Of a stretch of DNA of 64,000 bases, positions 39,359-48,385 are shown one piece after another. This DNA comes from a gamma proteobacterium NOR5-3 (lineage in GTDB: Bacteria > Pseudomonadota > Gammaproteobacteria > Pseudomonadales > Halieaceae): NCBI GenBank assembly GCA_000158155.1, contig DS999405.1:1291738-1355737 (forward strand), in the 5' to 3' direction. The notes beneath the pieces were generated by a model. That model was not told the origin of the DNA and did not search any database. It saw only the letters and a list, made by a program, of their open reading frames with translations. Within the stretch, counting starts at the first letter, position 1. Every line of letters starts with the position of its first letter. Position numbers and translations under genes: made by a program.

Positions 39359-41212
39359 TCAACCGCCCAGAAAAGTCACCACCTGATAAGCGATCAGAGC
39401 CAGTACATAGGCCATACCGCTGTAAGCCAGAAACATCCGTATCGCCAGGCGATTGGAGCCTGCCTCCTTGCTCAAAACCGCCAGGGTAGACACGCACATC
39501 AGCGCCACGGCGAAAAACACCAGCAGGGCGACCCCCGAGGCCAGCCCCAGATCGCTGTTTTGAATCTGCGCTACCAGGGGCACCATGTTTTCTTCTGCCC
39601 CTTCGATACCAAACATAACGCCCAAGGTGCCCACAAACACTTCCCGCGCGAGGAACGAGCTCATTACGGCAACGCCGTAGCGCCAATCCAGACCCAGAGG
39701 GGCGAACACTGGCTCGACGAGATGTCCGATCTGACCTAACCAGGACGCGCCGAGATCGGCACCATAGTTTGGAAAATAGCCGAGCACCCAGATCACCGCG
39801 GTTACCGCGATAATGATCCCGCCAGCCTTGGTAATAAAATGCTGACAACGCCGCCAGGACTTGCGCAGTAAGGGAACCAGCGTCGGCAGGCGATAAGCCG
39901 GCATCTCAAGCACAAACGGCAAGTCCGGCTCCTGTTGGGCGCTAAAGCGAGAAACCATGGCGGTCACCAAAAGGCCACAGACCATGCCGAAAATATAGAC
40001 CAGAAACATCGCCAAACCCTGGTAGCCCACCAGACCACCCAACGCCGTGGTGCCGGGGATAAACGCCGCAATCAGCAAGGTGTACACCGGCAGACGTGCG
40101 GAGCACGGCATCAGCGGTACTGCCATATAGGTGAGAAAACGCCGGCGCGGAGAATCTATGGAGCGAGCGGCGTAAATACCCGGAATCGCGCAGGCAACGC
40201 CAGACAGCATGGGAATAAAACTCTTACCGGTGAGGCCAAAAAATCGCAGAGGGCGGTGGCATATCAGCGCCGCTCGCGCCATGTAGCCCGAATCCTCTAA
40301 AAGGCCGATCACAAAGGTGAGAACAAAAATCTGCGGCACGAAAACCAGAAACGCACCGATCCCGGAAAACAGCGCGTCCGCGGCAAAGTCCTGCACAAGC
40401 TTGGGCGCAAGCATGGGCACCACCAGATCGGACAACCAGCCCAGACCCGACTCCACCGCATCCATGGCCGGCGCAGACCAGGTAAAGATAGACTGGAACA
40501 ACAAATACATAATCACAAAAAACGCGATGCCGCCAAAACCCGTGTGCAGAAAAAAAGCGTCCATGCGGTTTTGAGTACGCAGTAATACGTCACCTTTGGG
40601 ACCGTAGTTGCGCGCTAACTGATGCGCGTTACCGCGCAGGAGAATATCCGGCTCCTGGTGATCGCTGGGGCACTGCGGAGTCGACAACTGCTGCCTGATC
40701 GCATCATCGAGGTGGTCCAGGCCCCTGCCTGTGCGCGCAGAAATACCGAGCACCGTGGCACCCATATCGCGACTCAGTGCCTCCAGGTCCATACTGATAT
40801 GATGGTCTTCCAGCACATCGATCATATTGGCCAGTATCAGTACCGGCTTACCGGCGCGGCCACACTCCCGGATGACCTGCAGGGCAAAATACAGGCTCTT
40901 TTCGAGGCGCGTGACATCAATCACGCACAGGACAATGCCCAACTCAGGGTCTTCAAGCGCCGCCTCAAACTGTTCAACCGCGACCCGTTCCTCCCCGGAA
41001 ATAGCCTGCAGGGAGTAGGTACCGGGGTAGTCGTAAAGTGTCACGCCGGTATGCCCGGATAACTTGCCGCTGGCGATCTCCACGGTAATACCGGGAAAGT
41101 TCGCCACCCGGTGCTGTAGCCCGGTGAGACGATTGAACAACAGCGTTTTTCCACAGTTGGGACTGCCGATCAGCAGTGCGCTGTGGGGAGACAGGCGTAC
41201 AGAATCAGTCAT
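39359..41212 (-). CDS. feoB: Ferrous iron transporter FeoB (short form)
   Basis: Inner-membrane Fe(II) importer with an N-terminal G domain. The ATG at 41212 gives ~617 residues. G1 is GSPNCGKT (16-23), the G3 site is DYPGTYSL (61-68), and the G4-like NMID is present. The transmembrane part has the two Gate-type repeats with conserved cysteines (GVACAIPGIYA and PLMPCSARLPVYTLL). It is shorter than E. coli FeoB (773), mainly in the region between the G domain and the first membrane segment and at the C-terminus. It overlaps feoA by 8 bases. feoC is absent. Confidence 0.95.
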   Translation of the reverse strand: MTDSVRLSPHSALLIGSPNCGKTLLFNRLTGLQHRVANFPGITVEIASGKLSGHTGVTLYDYPGTYSLQAISGEERVAVEQFEAALEDPELGIVLCVIDVTRLEKSLYFALQVIRECGRAGKPVLILANMIDVLEDHHISMDLEALSRDMGATVLGISARTGRGLDHLDDAIRQQLSTPQCPSDHQEPDILLRGNAHQLARNYGPKGDVLLRTQNRMDAFFLHTGFGGIAFFVIMYLLFQSIFTWSAPAMDAVESGLGWLSDLVVPMLAPKLVQDFAADALFSGIGAFLVFVPQIFVLTFVIGLLEDSGYMARAALICHRPLRFFGLTGKSFIPMLSGVACAIPGIYAARSIDSPRRRFLTYMAVPLMPCSARLPVYTLLIAAFIPGTTALGGLVGYQGLAMFLVYIFGMVCGLLVTAMVSRFSAQQEPDLPFVLEMPAYRLPTLVPLLRKSWRRCQHFITKAGGIIIAVTAVIWVLGYFPNYGADLGASWLGQIGHLVEPVFAPLGLDWRYGVAVMSSFLAREVFVGTLGVMFGIEGAEENMVPLVAQIQNSDLGLASGVALLVFFAVALMCVSTLAVLSKEAGSNRLAIRMFLAYSGMAYVLALIAYQVVTFLGG

Positions 41213-41450
41213 GGGTTTGCGGCCTGACCCGGACATGCGCGGCGATCTGGTCGTCGAGGGAAAACACCGTGTTCGCAACCCGATAGACTTTCGGGGCACC
41301 CAGCGCCGGCGCCTGCAGGCAGCTCACCTGCTCTCCGGGATGAAAACCCAGCTCCATGAGCCTGATCCGGTACTCATCCTGAAGAGCCTCATCAAAGCCA
41401 TCGATGGCGCCACACTGACCCCGGGTCAATGTCCAAAGAGATACGGTCAC
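41205..41450 (-). CDS. feoA: FeoA ferrous iron transport protein
   Basis: Small cytoplasmic SH3-like partner of FeoB. I chose the GTG at 41450 (MTVSLWTLTRGQCG) because the upstream frame to 41585 lies inside the ABC exporter gene. This gives 81 residues with the typical RLMELGFHPGEQV segment. The start lies one base after the ABC gene stop, so exporter, feoA and feoB form one unit. Confidence 0.9.
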   Translation of the reverse strand: MTVSLWTLTRGQCGAIDGFDEALQDEYRIRLMELGFHPGEQVSCLQAPALGAPKVYRVANTVFSLDDQIAAHVRVRPQTHD

Positions 41451-41451
41451 A

Positions 41452-43296
41452 CTATTCCTGTTCGCTGCGGCGCTGCTGTGCTTGCCAGAGTTGCGAATAA
41501 TACCCGTTCTCAAGAAGCAGGTCATGGTGTTTCCCCTGCTCCACCACATTTCCGTCCTGTAAAACCAGAATTCGGTCCGCATCAACGATGGTGGAGAGCC
41601 TGTGGGCGATCACGAGGGTTGTATGTTGCACAGCCATAGCAGAAAAGGCATCCAGTACGGCCTGCTCCGAGCGGCTATCAAGGCTTGAGGTGGCTTCGTC
41701 GAACACCAGAATCGGCGCATTCTTGAGGGCAGCCCGGGCGATTCCCACGCGCTGGCGCTCTCCGCCGGAGAGCTTCAGGCCCCGCTCTCCCACCACTGTA
41801 TCCAGACCATCGGGGAGCCGTTCCACAAACTGCTCCAGGTGCGCGGCCTGAATCGCTTGCTGCAAAGCCGCCTCATCAGCGCCGGGATTACCATAACGAA
41901 TATTCTCTCTCAGGCTGTCATTAAACAAAACACAGTCCTGCGGCACGATGGCAATCTGGCGCCGAAGTGAGCACTGCGTCAGATCCCGCAGATCCTGACC
42001 GTCAATCAGCACCTGTCCGGACCGGGGGTCATAAAAGCGAAACAACAACTTCACCAAGGTGGACTTCCCGCCCCCGCTGGCCCCGACAACCGCCACCTTT
42101 TCTCCGCCGCGGATAGAAAAGGTCACACCGCTAAGAATAGTCCGCGTGTCCTCATAGGCGAAGTCCACGCCGCGAAACTCCAGCGCGGCCTCCGTAATCC
42201 TAAGCTCCCGGGCACCGGGCTTGTCTGCCACTTTGGGACGCTTGTCCAGGAGCTCAAACAAGCGCTCGATGTTTGCCAGAGAACTTTTTATCTCCCGGTA
42301 CACAAAACCCAGGAAACCCAAGGGCATAAACAGCTGCAACATAAACTGGTTTACCAGAACGAAGTCACCCAGACTCATGTCTCCGCCGTGCACCTGCCAC
42401 GCCGCCAATCCCAGCATGCAGGTCTGGGATACCGCAATAATCAGTGCCTGCCCGCCATTGAGCGCAAACAGTGACAGGCGATTTTTGCGCCGGGCGGTTT
42501 CCCAGGTGGCCAGAGACTCGTCGTAGCGCTGCGCTTCGAACTCCTCGTTGGTGAAGTACTTGACCGTTTCATAGTTGAGCAAACTGTCCACGGCGCGGGT
42601 ATTACTACTGGAGTCCGCCTCGTTCACCTCGCGAACAAAACGGGTGCGCCAGGCAGTGGCACGGAAGGAATACAGCCCATACAGCAGCACCGAGGCGAGC
42701 ACAATGGCCGCATAGAGCCAGCCGTAACTGAACAGCAGGATGCCCGCCACCATGGCGATCTCGAAGAGCGTCGGTGCAATGTTGAAGATAAAAAAGCGCA
42801 GCAAAAAGCTGATCCCGGAGGTACCACGCTCTATATCCCGGGCCAGGCCTCCGGTACGACGATTGAGATGAAAGTCCAGATCAAGGCTGTGTACATGCCG
42901 AAAGACCTGCAAACCGATACGTCGCATCGCCCGCTCGGTGACCCGGCCAAACAGCGTATCCCGAAGCTCACCAAAGAGCGTATTGGCCAAACGCGCAGCC
43001 CCGTAAGCCAGCACTAATAGCAGGAGGAACATCAGTGGTGTGGCCTCTGCCCCCGCATCCAGACCGTCCACCAGCGCTTTGAGCAAAAAGGGGATGAGCA
43101 GCAGGCCACCCTTAGCCGCAATGAGGCACAGAAGGGCAAGAAGCACACGCTGCCGGTTCTCCCGAAGAACCGGCGCCAGCCGACGGTAAATAGCCCCGAG
43201 CAACCCCGGCGTCAGAGGCTCGGTACTGCCGGTGTTGTCAAAGCCCTTCACGATACTGCGACGGAAGGCGTCGCTGCTTTGGCAGACATACTCCAT
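41452..43296 (-). CDS. Atm1-type ABC exporter (heavy-metal/glutathione-conjugate)
   Basis: A 614-residue half-transporter: six membrane segments followed by an ATPase with Walker A GASGGGKST, signature LSGGERQR and Walker B ILVFDEATSSLD. The membrane part carries the Atm1/ABCB7 signature VDSLLNYETVKYFTNE and LFMPLGFLGFVYREIK. Relatives export glutathione-linked metals or sulfur species. The start is uncertain: ATG at 43296 overlaps the upstream DUF3754 gene by 49 bases; a GTG at 43251 would make a 4-base GTGA overlap like others here. Adjacent feoAB links it to iron handling. Confidence 0.9.
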   Translation of the reverse strand: MEYVCQSSDAFRRSIVKGFDNTGSTEPLTPGLLGAIYRRLAPVLRENRQRVLLALLCLIAAKGGLLLIPFLLKALVDGLDAGAEATPLMFLLLLVLAYGAARLANTLFGELRDTLFGRVTERAMRRIGLQVFRHVHSLDLDFHLNRRTGGLARDIERGTSGISFLLRFFIFNIAPTLFEIAMVAGILLFSYGWLYAAIVLASVLLYGLYSFRATAWRTRFVREVNEADSSSNTRAVDSLLNYETVKYFTNEEFEAQRYDESLATWETARRKNRLSLFALNGGQALIIAVSQTCMLGLAAWQVHGGDMSLGDFVLVNQFMLQLFMPLGFLGFVYREIKSSLANIERLFELLDKRPKVADKPGARELRITEAALEFRGVDFAYEDTRTILSGVTFSIRGGEKVAVVGASGGGKSTLVKLLFRFYDPRSGQVLIDGQDLRDLTQCSLRRQIAIVPQDCVLFNDSLRENIRYGNPGADEAALQQAIQAAHLEQFVERLPDGLDTVVGERGLKLSGGERQRVGIARAALKNAPILVFDEATSSLDSRSEQAVLDAFSAMAVQHTTLVIAHRLSTIVDADRILVLQDGNVVEQGKHHDLLLENGYYSQLWQAQQRRSEQE

Positions 43297-44522
43297 AAAC
43301 CGTCATGTTCCTGTGCCAAAGCCAGCTGCTGTAGTTTTTTCAGGGCGTCTTCGATTTCGAAGTCCAGCCGCGCATGCCAGCGCTCGGCAAACCAGTCTTC
43401 GATCACTGCATCCAACGCCTTTGCCGAGATTGCCCGCCCCTGTGCCAACAGAAAGTACAGGGCGATGAATGCCTCCTTGCATTCCGAGTCTTCCGCATCA
43501 TCCAGCACCCGCAGTAATACGCCGGCGTTGTTATCCAACAGCTTGAAGTACAGGTCTCGGGTCAGAGCCTGGCGAAAACGCTCCTTGCGGTTACGGTAGC
43601 TGGACCATTGCTTCCACAGATAGGCGCCCAGGGCAGCCACGCCGGCACCGATGACCAACAGACCCCGCTTATCCAGGGTTACCGGCTCGCTGTGCAATCC
43701 CAGCCAGAATCCGCCAAGCGTAGCCAGCAGCACCAGGGGCGCCCCGAGCTTGGTCGTCGCAACAACAACGCCACTGGCCAGGGCAGGCACGCCGATAAGT
43801 AATCGATCTATCCAACGCATGGCGACCCGGGTGTTGGGAAACAACATTTCCAAATCAGCGTCGGGTACATTTTGGAACAACTTGATCATCACTCTTCCGG
43901 GCGTGAAGTCGTTGTCGGTCCTGGCGCCCCGGTCCGCGAATCGTATAAACAGGACAACCCGGTCGTAATTGAGAAATCGCACCTGGCGTTTAAACAGGCC
44001 GAACATCAGCCTGACGGTTTCTGTGCGCTCGTTGCCACCGCGGCAATACAGCATCAAATCGTCGAAGTCCTTGAGGTCCACACGTAAACGTATTTGAAAC
44101 AATGACTTGCTGCGAAAAGCCTTTTTTAACTGTGCCTCCGTCAGCACCTCGTAGTTGGCGCGATTGAGCAGCTCCGCCAACCTTCCCCGCAGCGCTTCTA
44201 CAGCGTCATCCTGACTCATCGGGTTATCGGGGAGCGCTCTGGTATCGGCATCGGGGTCAAGACCGGCATAGCAGTCCTTCAGCGCCTGGCGGCTTTCGTG
44301 GAAATCATCCCTGAATGTCTGGACGATGGTTAGAACAGCCTCTTCGAAGAACTCCTCCTGCTGAGAATCCAATCGCTTTTCAGATCGCAGCATCTGCAAC
44401 ACATCACTGCGCCGAAATGGAATGAAACGAAAGCCCGTCAATGACTCTGGGGAAGATTCCTCGGCAGCAAGCTCTGCGGAGCACTCTTCCTTCACGCTTT
44501 CCTGTGCAGCACTTGCAGCCAA
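43248..44522 (-). CDS. DUF3754 (TMEM143-like) membrane protein
   Basis: A 424-residue protein of the DUF3754 family, which includes the mitochondrial protein TMEM143; no function is established. It starts at a TTG (44522) with GGGAG upstream. The soluble N-terminal region holds FIPFRRSDVLQML, DFDDLMLYCRGG and the conserved LYDRVVLFIRF-like and MIKLFQNVPDADLEMLFPNTRV segments. Two hydrophobic stretches (~248-275 and ~287-305) precede a C-terminal helical domain. It is the first gene of the leftward unit ending with feoB, so a link to metal or thiol export is inferred from position only. Confidence 0.82.
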   Translation of the reverse strand: MAASAAQESVKEECSAELAAEESSPESLTGFRFIPFRRSDVLQMLRSEKRLDSQQEEFFEEAVLTIVQTFRDDFHESRQALKDCYAGLDPDADTRALPDNPMSQDDAVEALRGRLAELLNRANYEVLTEAQLKKAFRSKSLFQIRLRVDLKDFDDLMLYCRGGNERTETVRLMFGLFKRQVRFLNYDRVVLFIRFADRGARTDNDFTPGRVMIKLFQNVPDADLEMLFPNTRVAMRWIDRLLIGVPALASGVVVATTKLGAPLVLLATLGGFWLGLHSEPVTLDKRGLLVIGAGVAALGAYLWKQWSSYRNRKERFRQALTRDLYFKLLDNNAGVLLRVLDDAEDSECKEAFIALYFLLAQGRAISAKALDAVIEDWFAERWHARLDFEIEDALKKLQQLALAQEHDGLWSMSAKAATPSVAVS

Positions 44523-44636
44523 GTGGACGCTCCCAAGCCAATACGATGATGAGGTAACCGTTAATCTGACAGCTTGTCATTCCACCGACTCACGATCAAG
44601 ATAGCGCCCCCAATTGACCTGGACACACACAGCAAT

Positions 44637-45062
44637 ATGAGCGCGGAACTTTGGATGGCCATCACCGGCGGTCTGCTAATTGGTGCGGCTGCCGTCATAC
44701 TACTCTCCCTTGCTGGCAGAGTAGCGGGCGTCAGTGGCATCCTGTGGGGAGCCCTCACGGAGCAGGCAACCCATTTGTGGCGCTGGCTGTTTCTTTTCGG
44801 CCTGATTGCTGGCGGTGCCCTGGCACATCAGCTTCTGGGACTACCCATACCCTCCCCTCAATCACTGCCTACCTCCTGGGCCGTAATCGCCGGACTTCTG
44901 GTGGGGCTGGGAACGAAGTTGGGTAACGGCTGTACCAGCGGGCACGGCGTCTGCGGGATTGGCTTTAACTCCGGCCGCTCCGCGGTGGCCACCGTCACCT
45001 TTATGGCCAGCGGCATTGCAACGGTCTTTGTGCTGCGTCATGTGCTGGGAGCCCCGCTATGA
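44637..45062 (+). CDS. YeeE/YedE-family half-transporter, first subunit
   Basis: A ~141-residue membrane protein of the YeeE/YedE (DUF395) group, a half-size version of the thiosulfate transporter TsuA; the half-size pairs are sometimes called PmpA/PmpB. The ATG at 44637 ([12 protein letters not shown]) is chosen over the frame start at 44574. The conserved cysteine motif [12 protein letters not shown], near the substrate path in TsuA, is present. Four hydrophobic segments are visible. It overlaps the second half by 4 bases. Transport of a sulfur compound is likely, but the substrate is not proven. Confidence 0.85.
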   Translation: MSAELWMAITGGLLIGAAAVILLSLAGRVAGVSGILWGALTEQATHLWRWLFLFGLIAGGALAHQLLGLPIPSPQSLPTSWAVIAGLLVGLGTKLGNGCTSGHGVCGIGFNSGRSAVATVTFMASGIATVFVLRHVLGAPL

Positions 45063-45481
45063 AACCTCTCGCAGGCCTGCTCAGCGGCATCATCTTTGGT
45101 TTTGGCCTGGCGCTGTCCGGCATGAGCGATCGCGATAAGGTGCTGGGGTTTCTGGATATCTTTGGCGACTGGCAGCCAGCCCTGTTGCTGGTCATGGCCG
45201 CAGCGGTGACGGTTACACTACTGGGGTTTGCAGTAGTGCGCCGCCAACGCAAGCCGTTATTTGCCCCCAGCTTTTATCTGCCCACAGCCCGCGCGGTGGA
45301 CGCGAAACTGCTGGGGGGCGCTGCGCTCTTTGGAATGGGCTGGGGGGTATACGGCTTCTGTCCGGGTCCTGCCTTTACCGCACTTTTTTACGGGGATACG
45401 GACACTTACTATTTCGTGCTCGCTATGATCACGGGCATGTGGATCGCCTCGCGGCTGGAGACCCGCACAAGTCATGGCTGA
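45059..45481 (+). CDS. YeeE/YedE-family half-transporter, second subunit (DUF6691)
   Basis: A 140-residue membrane protein pairing with the preceding gene. It starts [19 protein letters not shown], the family's glycine-rich first helix, and has the cysteine motif [12 protein letters not shown] near the C-terminus, matching the second half of full-length YeeE. Four hydrophobic segments. Its last codons overlap the start of the threonine dehydratase gene by 8 bases, so all three may be co-translated. Confidence 0.85.
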   Translation: MKPLAGLLSGIIFGFGLALSGMSDRDKVLGFLDIFGDWQPALLLVMAAAVTVTLLGFAVVRRQRKPLFAPSFYLPTARAVDAKLLGGAALFGMGWGVYGFCPGPAFTALFYGDTDTYYFVLAMITGMWIASRLETRTSHG

Positions 45482-46454
45482 GCTGAATTTTACCAGGGAA
45501 GCGTTAGAGGCCTCTGCGAAACTGGTTTACCAACACATGCCTGCCACGCCCCAATTCGCGTGGCCCCTGCTGCGCCAGGAACTGGGCGCTGACGTCTGGG
45601 TAAAACACGAAAATCATACGCCCACCGGCGCCTTCAAAGTCCGCGGGGGAATCACCTTTATAGACTGGCTCCGACGAACACACCCTGAGTGTCGAGGTAT
45701 CGCAACGGCAACTCGCGGGAATCACGGGCAAAGCCAGGCCCGGGCCGCCGCAGCCGCAGGTCTTGAGGCAACTATTGTGGTGCCTCGCGGTAACGCCCGG
45801 GAGAAAAACGATGCCATGCGCAGCTTTGGGGCCACACTGGTCGAGCACGGCCTGGACTTCGACGAAGCGCGAGAAGAAGCCTCTCGCCAGGCAGCTCTGG
45901 AAGACCTCTTTCTGGTCCCTCCGTTTCATTCTGCACTGGTATCGGGTGTCGCCAGTTACGCGCTGGAGCTTTTTACTGCTGTTTCGGACATTCAGCGGGT
46001 CTACGTCCCGATTGGCTGCGGCTCGGGCATCTGTGGCGTCATCGCCGCGCGGGACGCCCTGGAGCTGAAGACCGAGGTGGTGGGCGTGGTATCGACGGAA
46101 GCCACCGCCGCGCAGCAGGCCTTTCTCAGTGGCAAGCCCGAGAGCACGCTCACGGCTCGTACCTTTGCCGATGGTGTGGCGGTAAGGTCCGTGGTGCCCG
46201 AGGCTCTTGCGATCTATGGAGCTGGCGCCACGCGGGTAATCGCTGTGAGTGACGATGAAGTCGCTAACGCGATGCGCGTGTATTTTCGCTGTACCCATAA
46301 CGTGAGCGAGGGTGCAGGAGCCGCACCACTGGCGGCAGCAATTAAGGAAAAAGAAGCCAATACGGGGCAGAAAATCGCGGTAATCCTCTGCGGAGGCAAC
46401 GTCGATACCGAGGTGTTTCGAGAGGTTTTGGAGGGGCGGACGCCTCAGGCCTGA
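45474..46454 (+). CDS. Threonine dehydratase-like PLP enzyme
   Basis: A fold-type II PLP enzyme that deaminates threonine or serine to a 2-oxoacid. PLP Lys55 lies in TGAFKVRGG, with RGNHGQSQARAAAAAGL and the phosphate-binding glycine loop PIGCGSGICG. The 326-residue length and absence of a C-terminal ACT domain suggest a catabolic or serine/threonine dehydratase-like enzyme and not biosynthetic IlvA. It overlaps the YeeE pair, hinting at a link with sulfur amino acids, but this is only positional. Confidence 0.85.
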   Translation: MAELNFTREALEASAKLVYQHMPATPQFAWPLLRQELGADVWVKHENHTPTGAFKVRGGITFIDWLRRTHPECRGIATATRGNHGQSQARAAAAAGLEATIVVPRGNAREKNDAMRSFGATLVEHGLDFDEAREEASRQAALEDLFLVPPFHSALVSGVASYALELFTAVSDIQRVYVPIGCGSGICGVIAARDALELKTEVVGVVSTEATAAQQAFLSGKPESTLTARTFADGVAVRSVVPEALAIYGAGATRVIAVSDDEVANAMRVYFRCTHNVSEGAGAAPLAAAIKEKEANTGQKIAVILCGGNVDTEVFREVLEGRTPQA

Positions 46455-46507
46455 GACCATCCGGTTCCCATATCACTAGACAGCGTGGGACGGCAATATT
46501 CTGCCTA

Positions 46508-46552
46508 CGGCTATGTCCTGCTAAAAGAACTGCGCAAAGCCCGACATAGCCG
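46508..46552. terminator. Ten-bp perfect hairpin between convergent genes
   Basis: CGGCTATGTC (46508-46517) and GACATAGCCG (46543-46552) form a 10-bp stem with a 25-nt loop; flanking GCC/GC bases extend it with mismatches. It lies midway between the convergent threonine dehydratase and TerB-like genes, where a two-way terminator is expected, though neither side has a T-run. Confidence 0.5.
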
Positions 46553-46568
46553 CGGCAAACTTCAGTGC

Positions 46569-47000
46569 TTAGGCGACAAAAAGTCCCGCCGCATCAGCGG
46601 CCGATAAACCCAGAGCCGAGACCACCATGTTAAAAAACTCAGCTTCCCGGGATGAGACACTGTCGTCTGCGTGCATAACCTTCACGAGACCACGGAGGAT
46701 CGTTCGTCGCTGATCCATGCTCAGCTTGGAAGCTGCCCCTGACAAGCACTTCTGCAAAGGTGTGGACTCATAGATCTTTGAGAGAGCTGCGGTTCGCACC
46801 TCGCTGTCTGACAGATCTTCGCCCAACTCCTCTTTGATCACCGCCTGGACCGACGCTATCTCTGCCGGATGGGTGTAAGCATCCGCATCGGTCGCGCGAG
46901 AAAGAACCAGCACGAACAACTCTCTAAAAAGATCGGAATCCGCGGATTGCGGCGCCTCACCAAAAAGCTGCCTTACCTTGTTAAAATCTACCAGTGCCAT
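46569..47000 (-). CDS. TerB-like protein
   Basis: A 143-residue all-helical cytoplasmic protein of the TerB/DjlA-N superfamily, often connected with metal or tellurite stress. Visible features are DSDLFRELFVLVLSRA in the first helix, repeated acidic residues, and the closing LRGLVKVMHADDSVSSREAEFFNMVVSALGLS, where D-x-x-x-x-x-x-E is the family's likely metal-binding pattern. No other ter genes are nearby. Divergent from the RND operon across 287 bp. Confidence 0.78.
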   Translation of the reverse strand: MALVDFNKVRQLFGEAPQSADSDLFRELFVLVLSRATDADAYTHPAEIASVQAVIKEELGEDLSDSEVRTAALSKIYESTPLQKCLSGAASKLSMDQRRTILRGLVKVMHADDSVSSREAEFFNMVVSALGLSAADAAGLFVA

Positions 47001-47223
47001 TTATCTATCTCCCTGTCCGAAGCTGGCCGACGGATGATCATACTGACTTTTGCGGAGCGAGAACACCGCCCAGCGACCAATACTGCCAGAAGCTTTATCA
47101 AAGGCCCGCCGGATCACCGAAACCTCCTTTGGTGCCGTTCGTGTAAAACACCGATCCGACATGCAAAACTCAAACAAAGCCGATAGGGCAAACGCTGCGT
47201 ATGTAGCCTGTGAATATTACTCA

Positions 47224-47261
47224 GCTTGTCAGGCCGTGAGAGCCCGGACAAGCGGTATAAT
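47224..47261 (+). promoter_or_regulatory. Promoter region with operator-like dyad for the RND operon
   Basis: TATAAT at 47256-47261 lies 26 bp before the membrane fusion protein start. Just upstream is an inverted repeat GCTTGTC (47224-47230) / GACAAGC (47247-47253), extended inward by GGC/GCC. It covers the expected -35 position, where a TetR- or MarR-type repressor could bind. No regulator gene is adjacent. The rest of the 287-bp gap (47001-47223) shows nothing I can name. Confidence 0.45.
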
Positions 47262-47287
47262 GGACATCTACATTTGCGAACAAAATC

Positions 47288-48385
47288 ATGAAAAAGAACC
47301 TGTTGATAGCGACCCTCATCGGCGTCGGACTCCTTCTGTGGTTAGCCTCGGGCATGTTCAGTTCTGGGCCGCAACCGACGCTGGACACCAAAACAGCGGC
47401 TCTGGCAGAGCCGGAGCAAACGCTGCCGCGGGTGCGCGTTACCCAGTTCAACGCGGAGCAGCGCACGCTAACGCGGATACTCCGGGGTAAAACCGCGAGT
47501 AAGCGAACCGCTCGGGTCAGTGCCGAAACCACAGGTCGGGTCATCGCCAGACCCGTAGAGCGCGGTGACCACGTCAGTGAAGGCGCGGTGCTGTGCGAAC
47601 TGGCCGTCAACGATCGCCAGGCGGCTGTAGAAGAAGCAACCGCGGCCCTGTCTCAGGCCGAGATCGAGTACGCCGGAGCCCTGGAGCTTAAAGACCGCAA
47701 TCTGCTCTCAAAAATACGCATCGCTCAGGTGGCTTCCGAACTGGAAGCAGCCCGCGCCGCATTGACCCGACAGCAGCTGAACCTGGAGCGCACCCGCATC
47801 GTGGCGCCCTTTGACGGTGTCATAGAAGAACTGCATATGGACGTGGGCGACCTGGCCTCGGTGGGCGCACCCTGTGCCACGCTGATTGACCTGGACCCCT
47901 TACTGATCTCTGCCAATGTGTCCGAGCGCGACATCAATTTCATCAAGCCGGGAAGCCCGGTTACAGCGCGCACCAGCACGGATGAAAAACTCCTGGGTGA
48001 AGTGACCTTTGTCGGCAGCCTGTCGGACGCCACCACCCGCACCTACCCTGTAGAAATCACCGTGCCGAACGCCGACTACCGCCTCCGCGCGGGCCTCACT
48101 ACCGTGGCCAGCGTAGAGACTCAAACGGTACTGGCTCACCGTATCTCTCCTGCACTTTTCACCCTTAACGATGCCGGCGTCATCGGTCTTCGCGCCGTGG
48201 ATAGAAATAGCCGCGTGGTGTTTCATCCGGTGACCATCGTCGAGGATGCGGTAGATGGTGCCTGGGTCACGGGCCTCCCCGGGGTTGTGCGGCTCATCAC
48301 CGTAGGGCAGGAGTTTGTGTCCGCAGGCCAGCTTGTGGAAGCGCTGGATGCAAGCGTGGCACCGGCCACGGCAAGCCTGCTATGA
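47288..48385 (+). CDS. RND efflux membrane fusion protein
   Basis: Periplasmic adaptor linking an RND pump to an outer-membrane channel. The 365-residue protein has an N-terminal membrane anchor (residues 4-22), a split lipoyl domain (TGRVIARPVERGDHVSEGAVLCELAVNDRQ and RTRIVAPFDGVIEELHMDVGDLASVG) around a helical hairpin of about 60 residues, then beta-barrel and membrane-proximal domains. Its stop overlaps the permease start by 4 bases (ATGA). No outer-membrane channel gene is nearby, so a shared TolC-like protein is assumed. Confidence 0.9.
   Translation: MKKNLLIATLIGVGLLLWLASGMFSSGPQPTLDTKTAALAEPEQTLPRVRVTQFNAEQRTLTRILRGKTASKRTARVSAETTGRVIARPVERGDHVSEGAVLCELAVNDRQAAVEEATAALSQAEIEYAGALELKDRNLLSKIRIAQVASELEAARAALTRQQLNLERTRIVAPFDGVIEELHMDVGDLASVGAPCATLIDLDPLLISANVSERDINFIKPGSPVTARTSTDEKLLGEVTFVGSLSDATTRTYPVEITVPNADYRLRAGLTTVASVETQTVLAHRISPALFTLNDAGVIGLRAVDRNSRVVFHPVTIVEDAVDGAWVTGLPGVVRLITVGQEFVSAGQLVEALDASVAPATASLL

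Noticed and set aside
39339-39848. Gly/Arg-rich 169-residue open frame in another frame of feoB
   Set aside because: The feoB frame carries the conserved membrane segments here; the alternative is compositional.
45504-46460. 318-residue open frame antisense to the threonine dehydratase gene
   Set aside because: The sense frame has clear PLP-enzyme motifs; the antisense protein has none and no ribosome binding site.
47050-47490. 146-residue rightward open frame across the RND promoter and adaptor start
   Set aside because: Overlaps the well-supported adaptor gene in another frame and lacks recognisable motifs.
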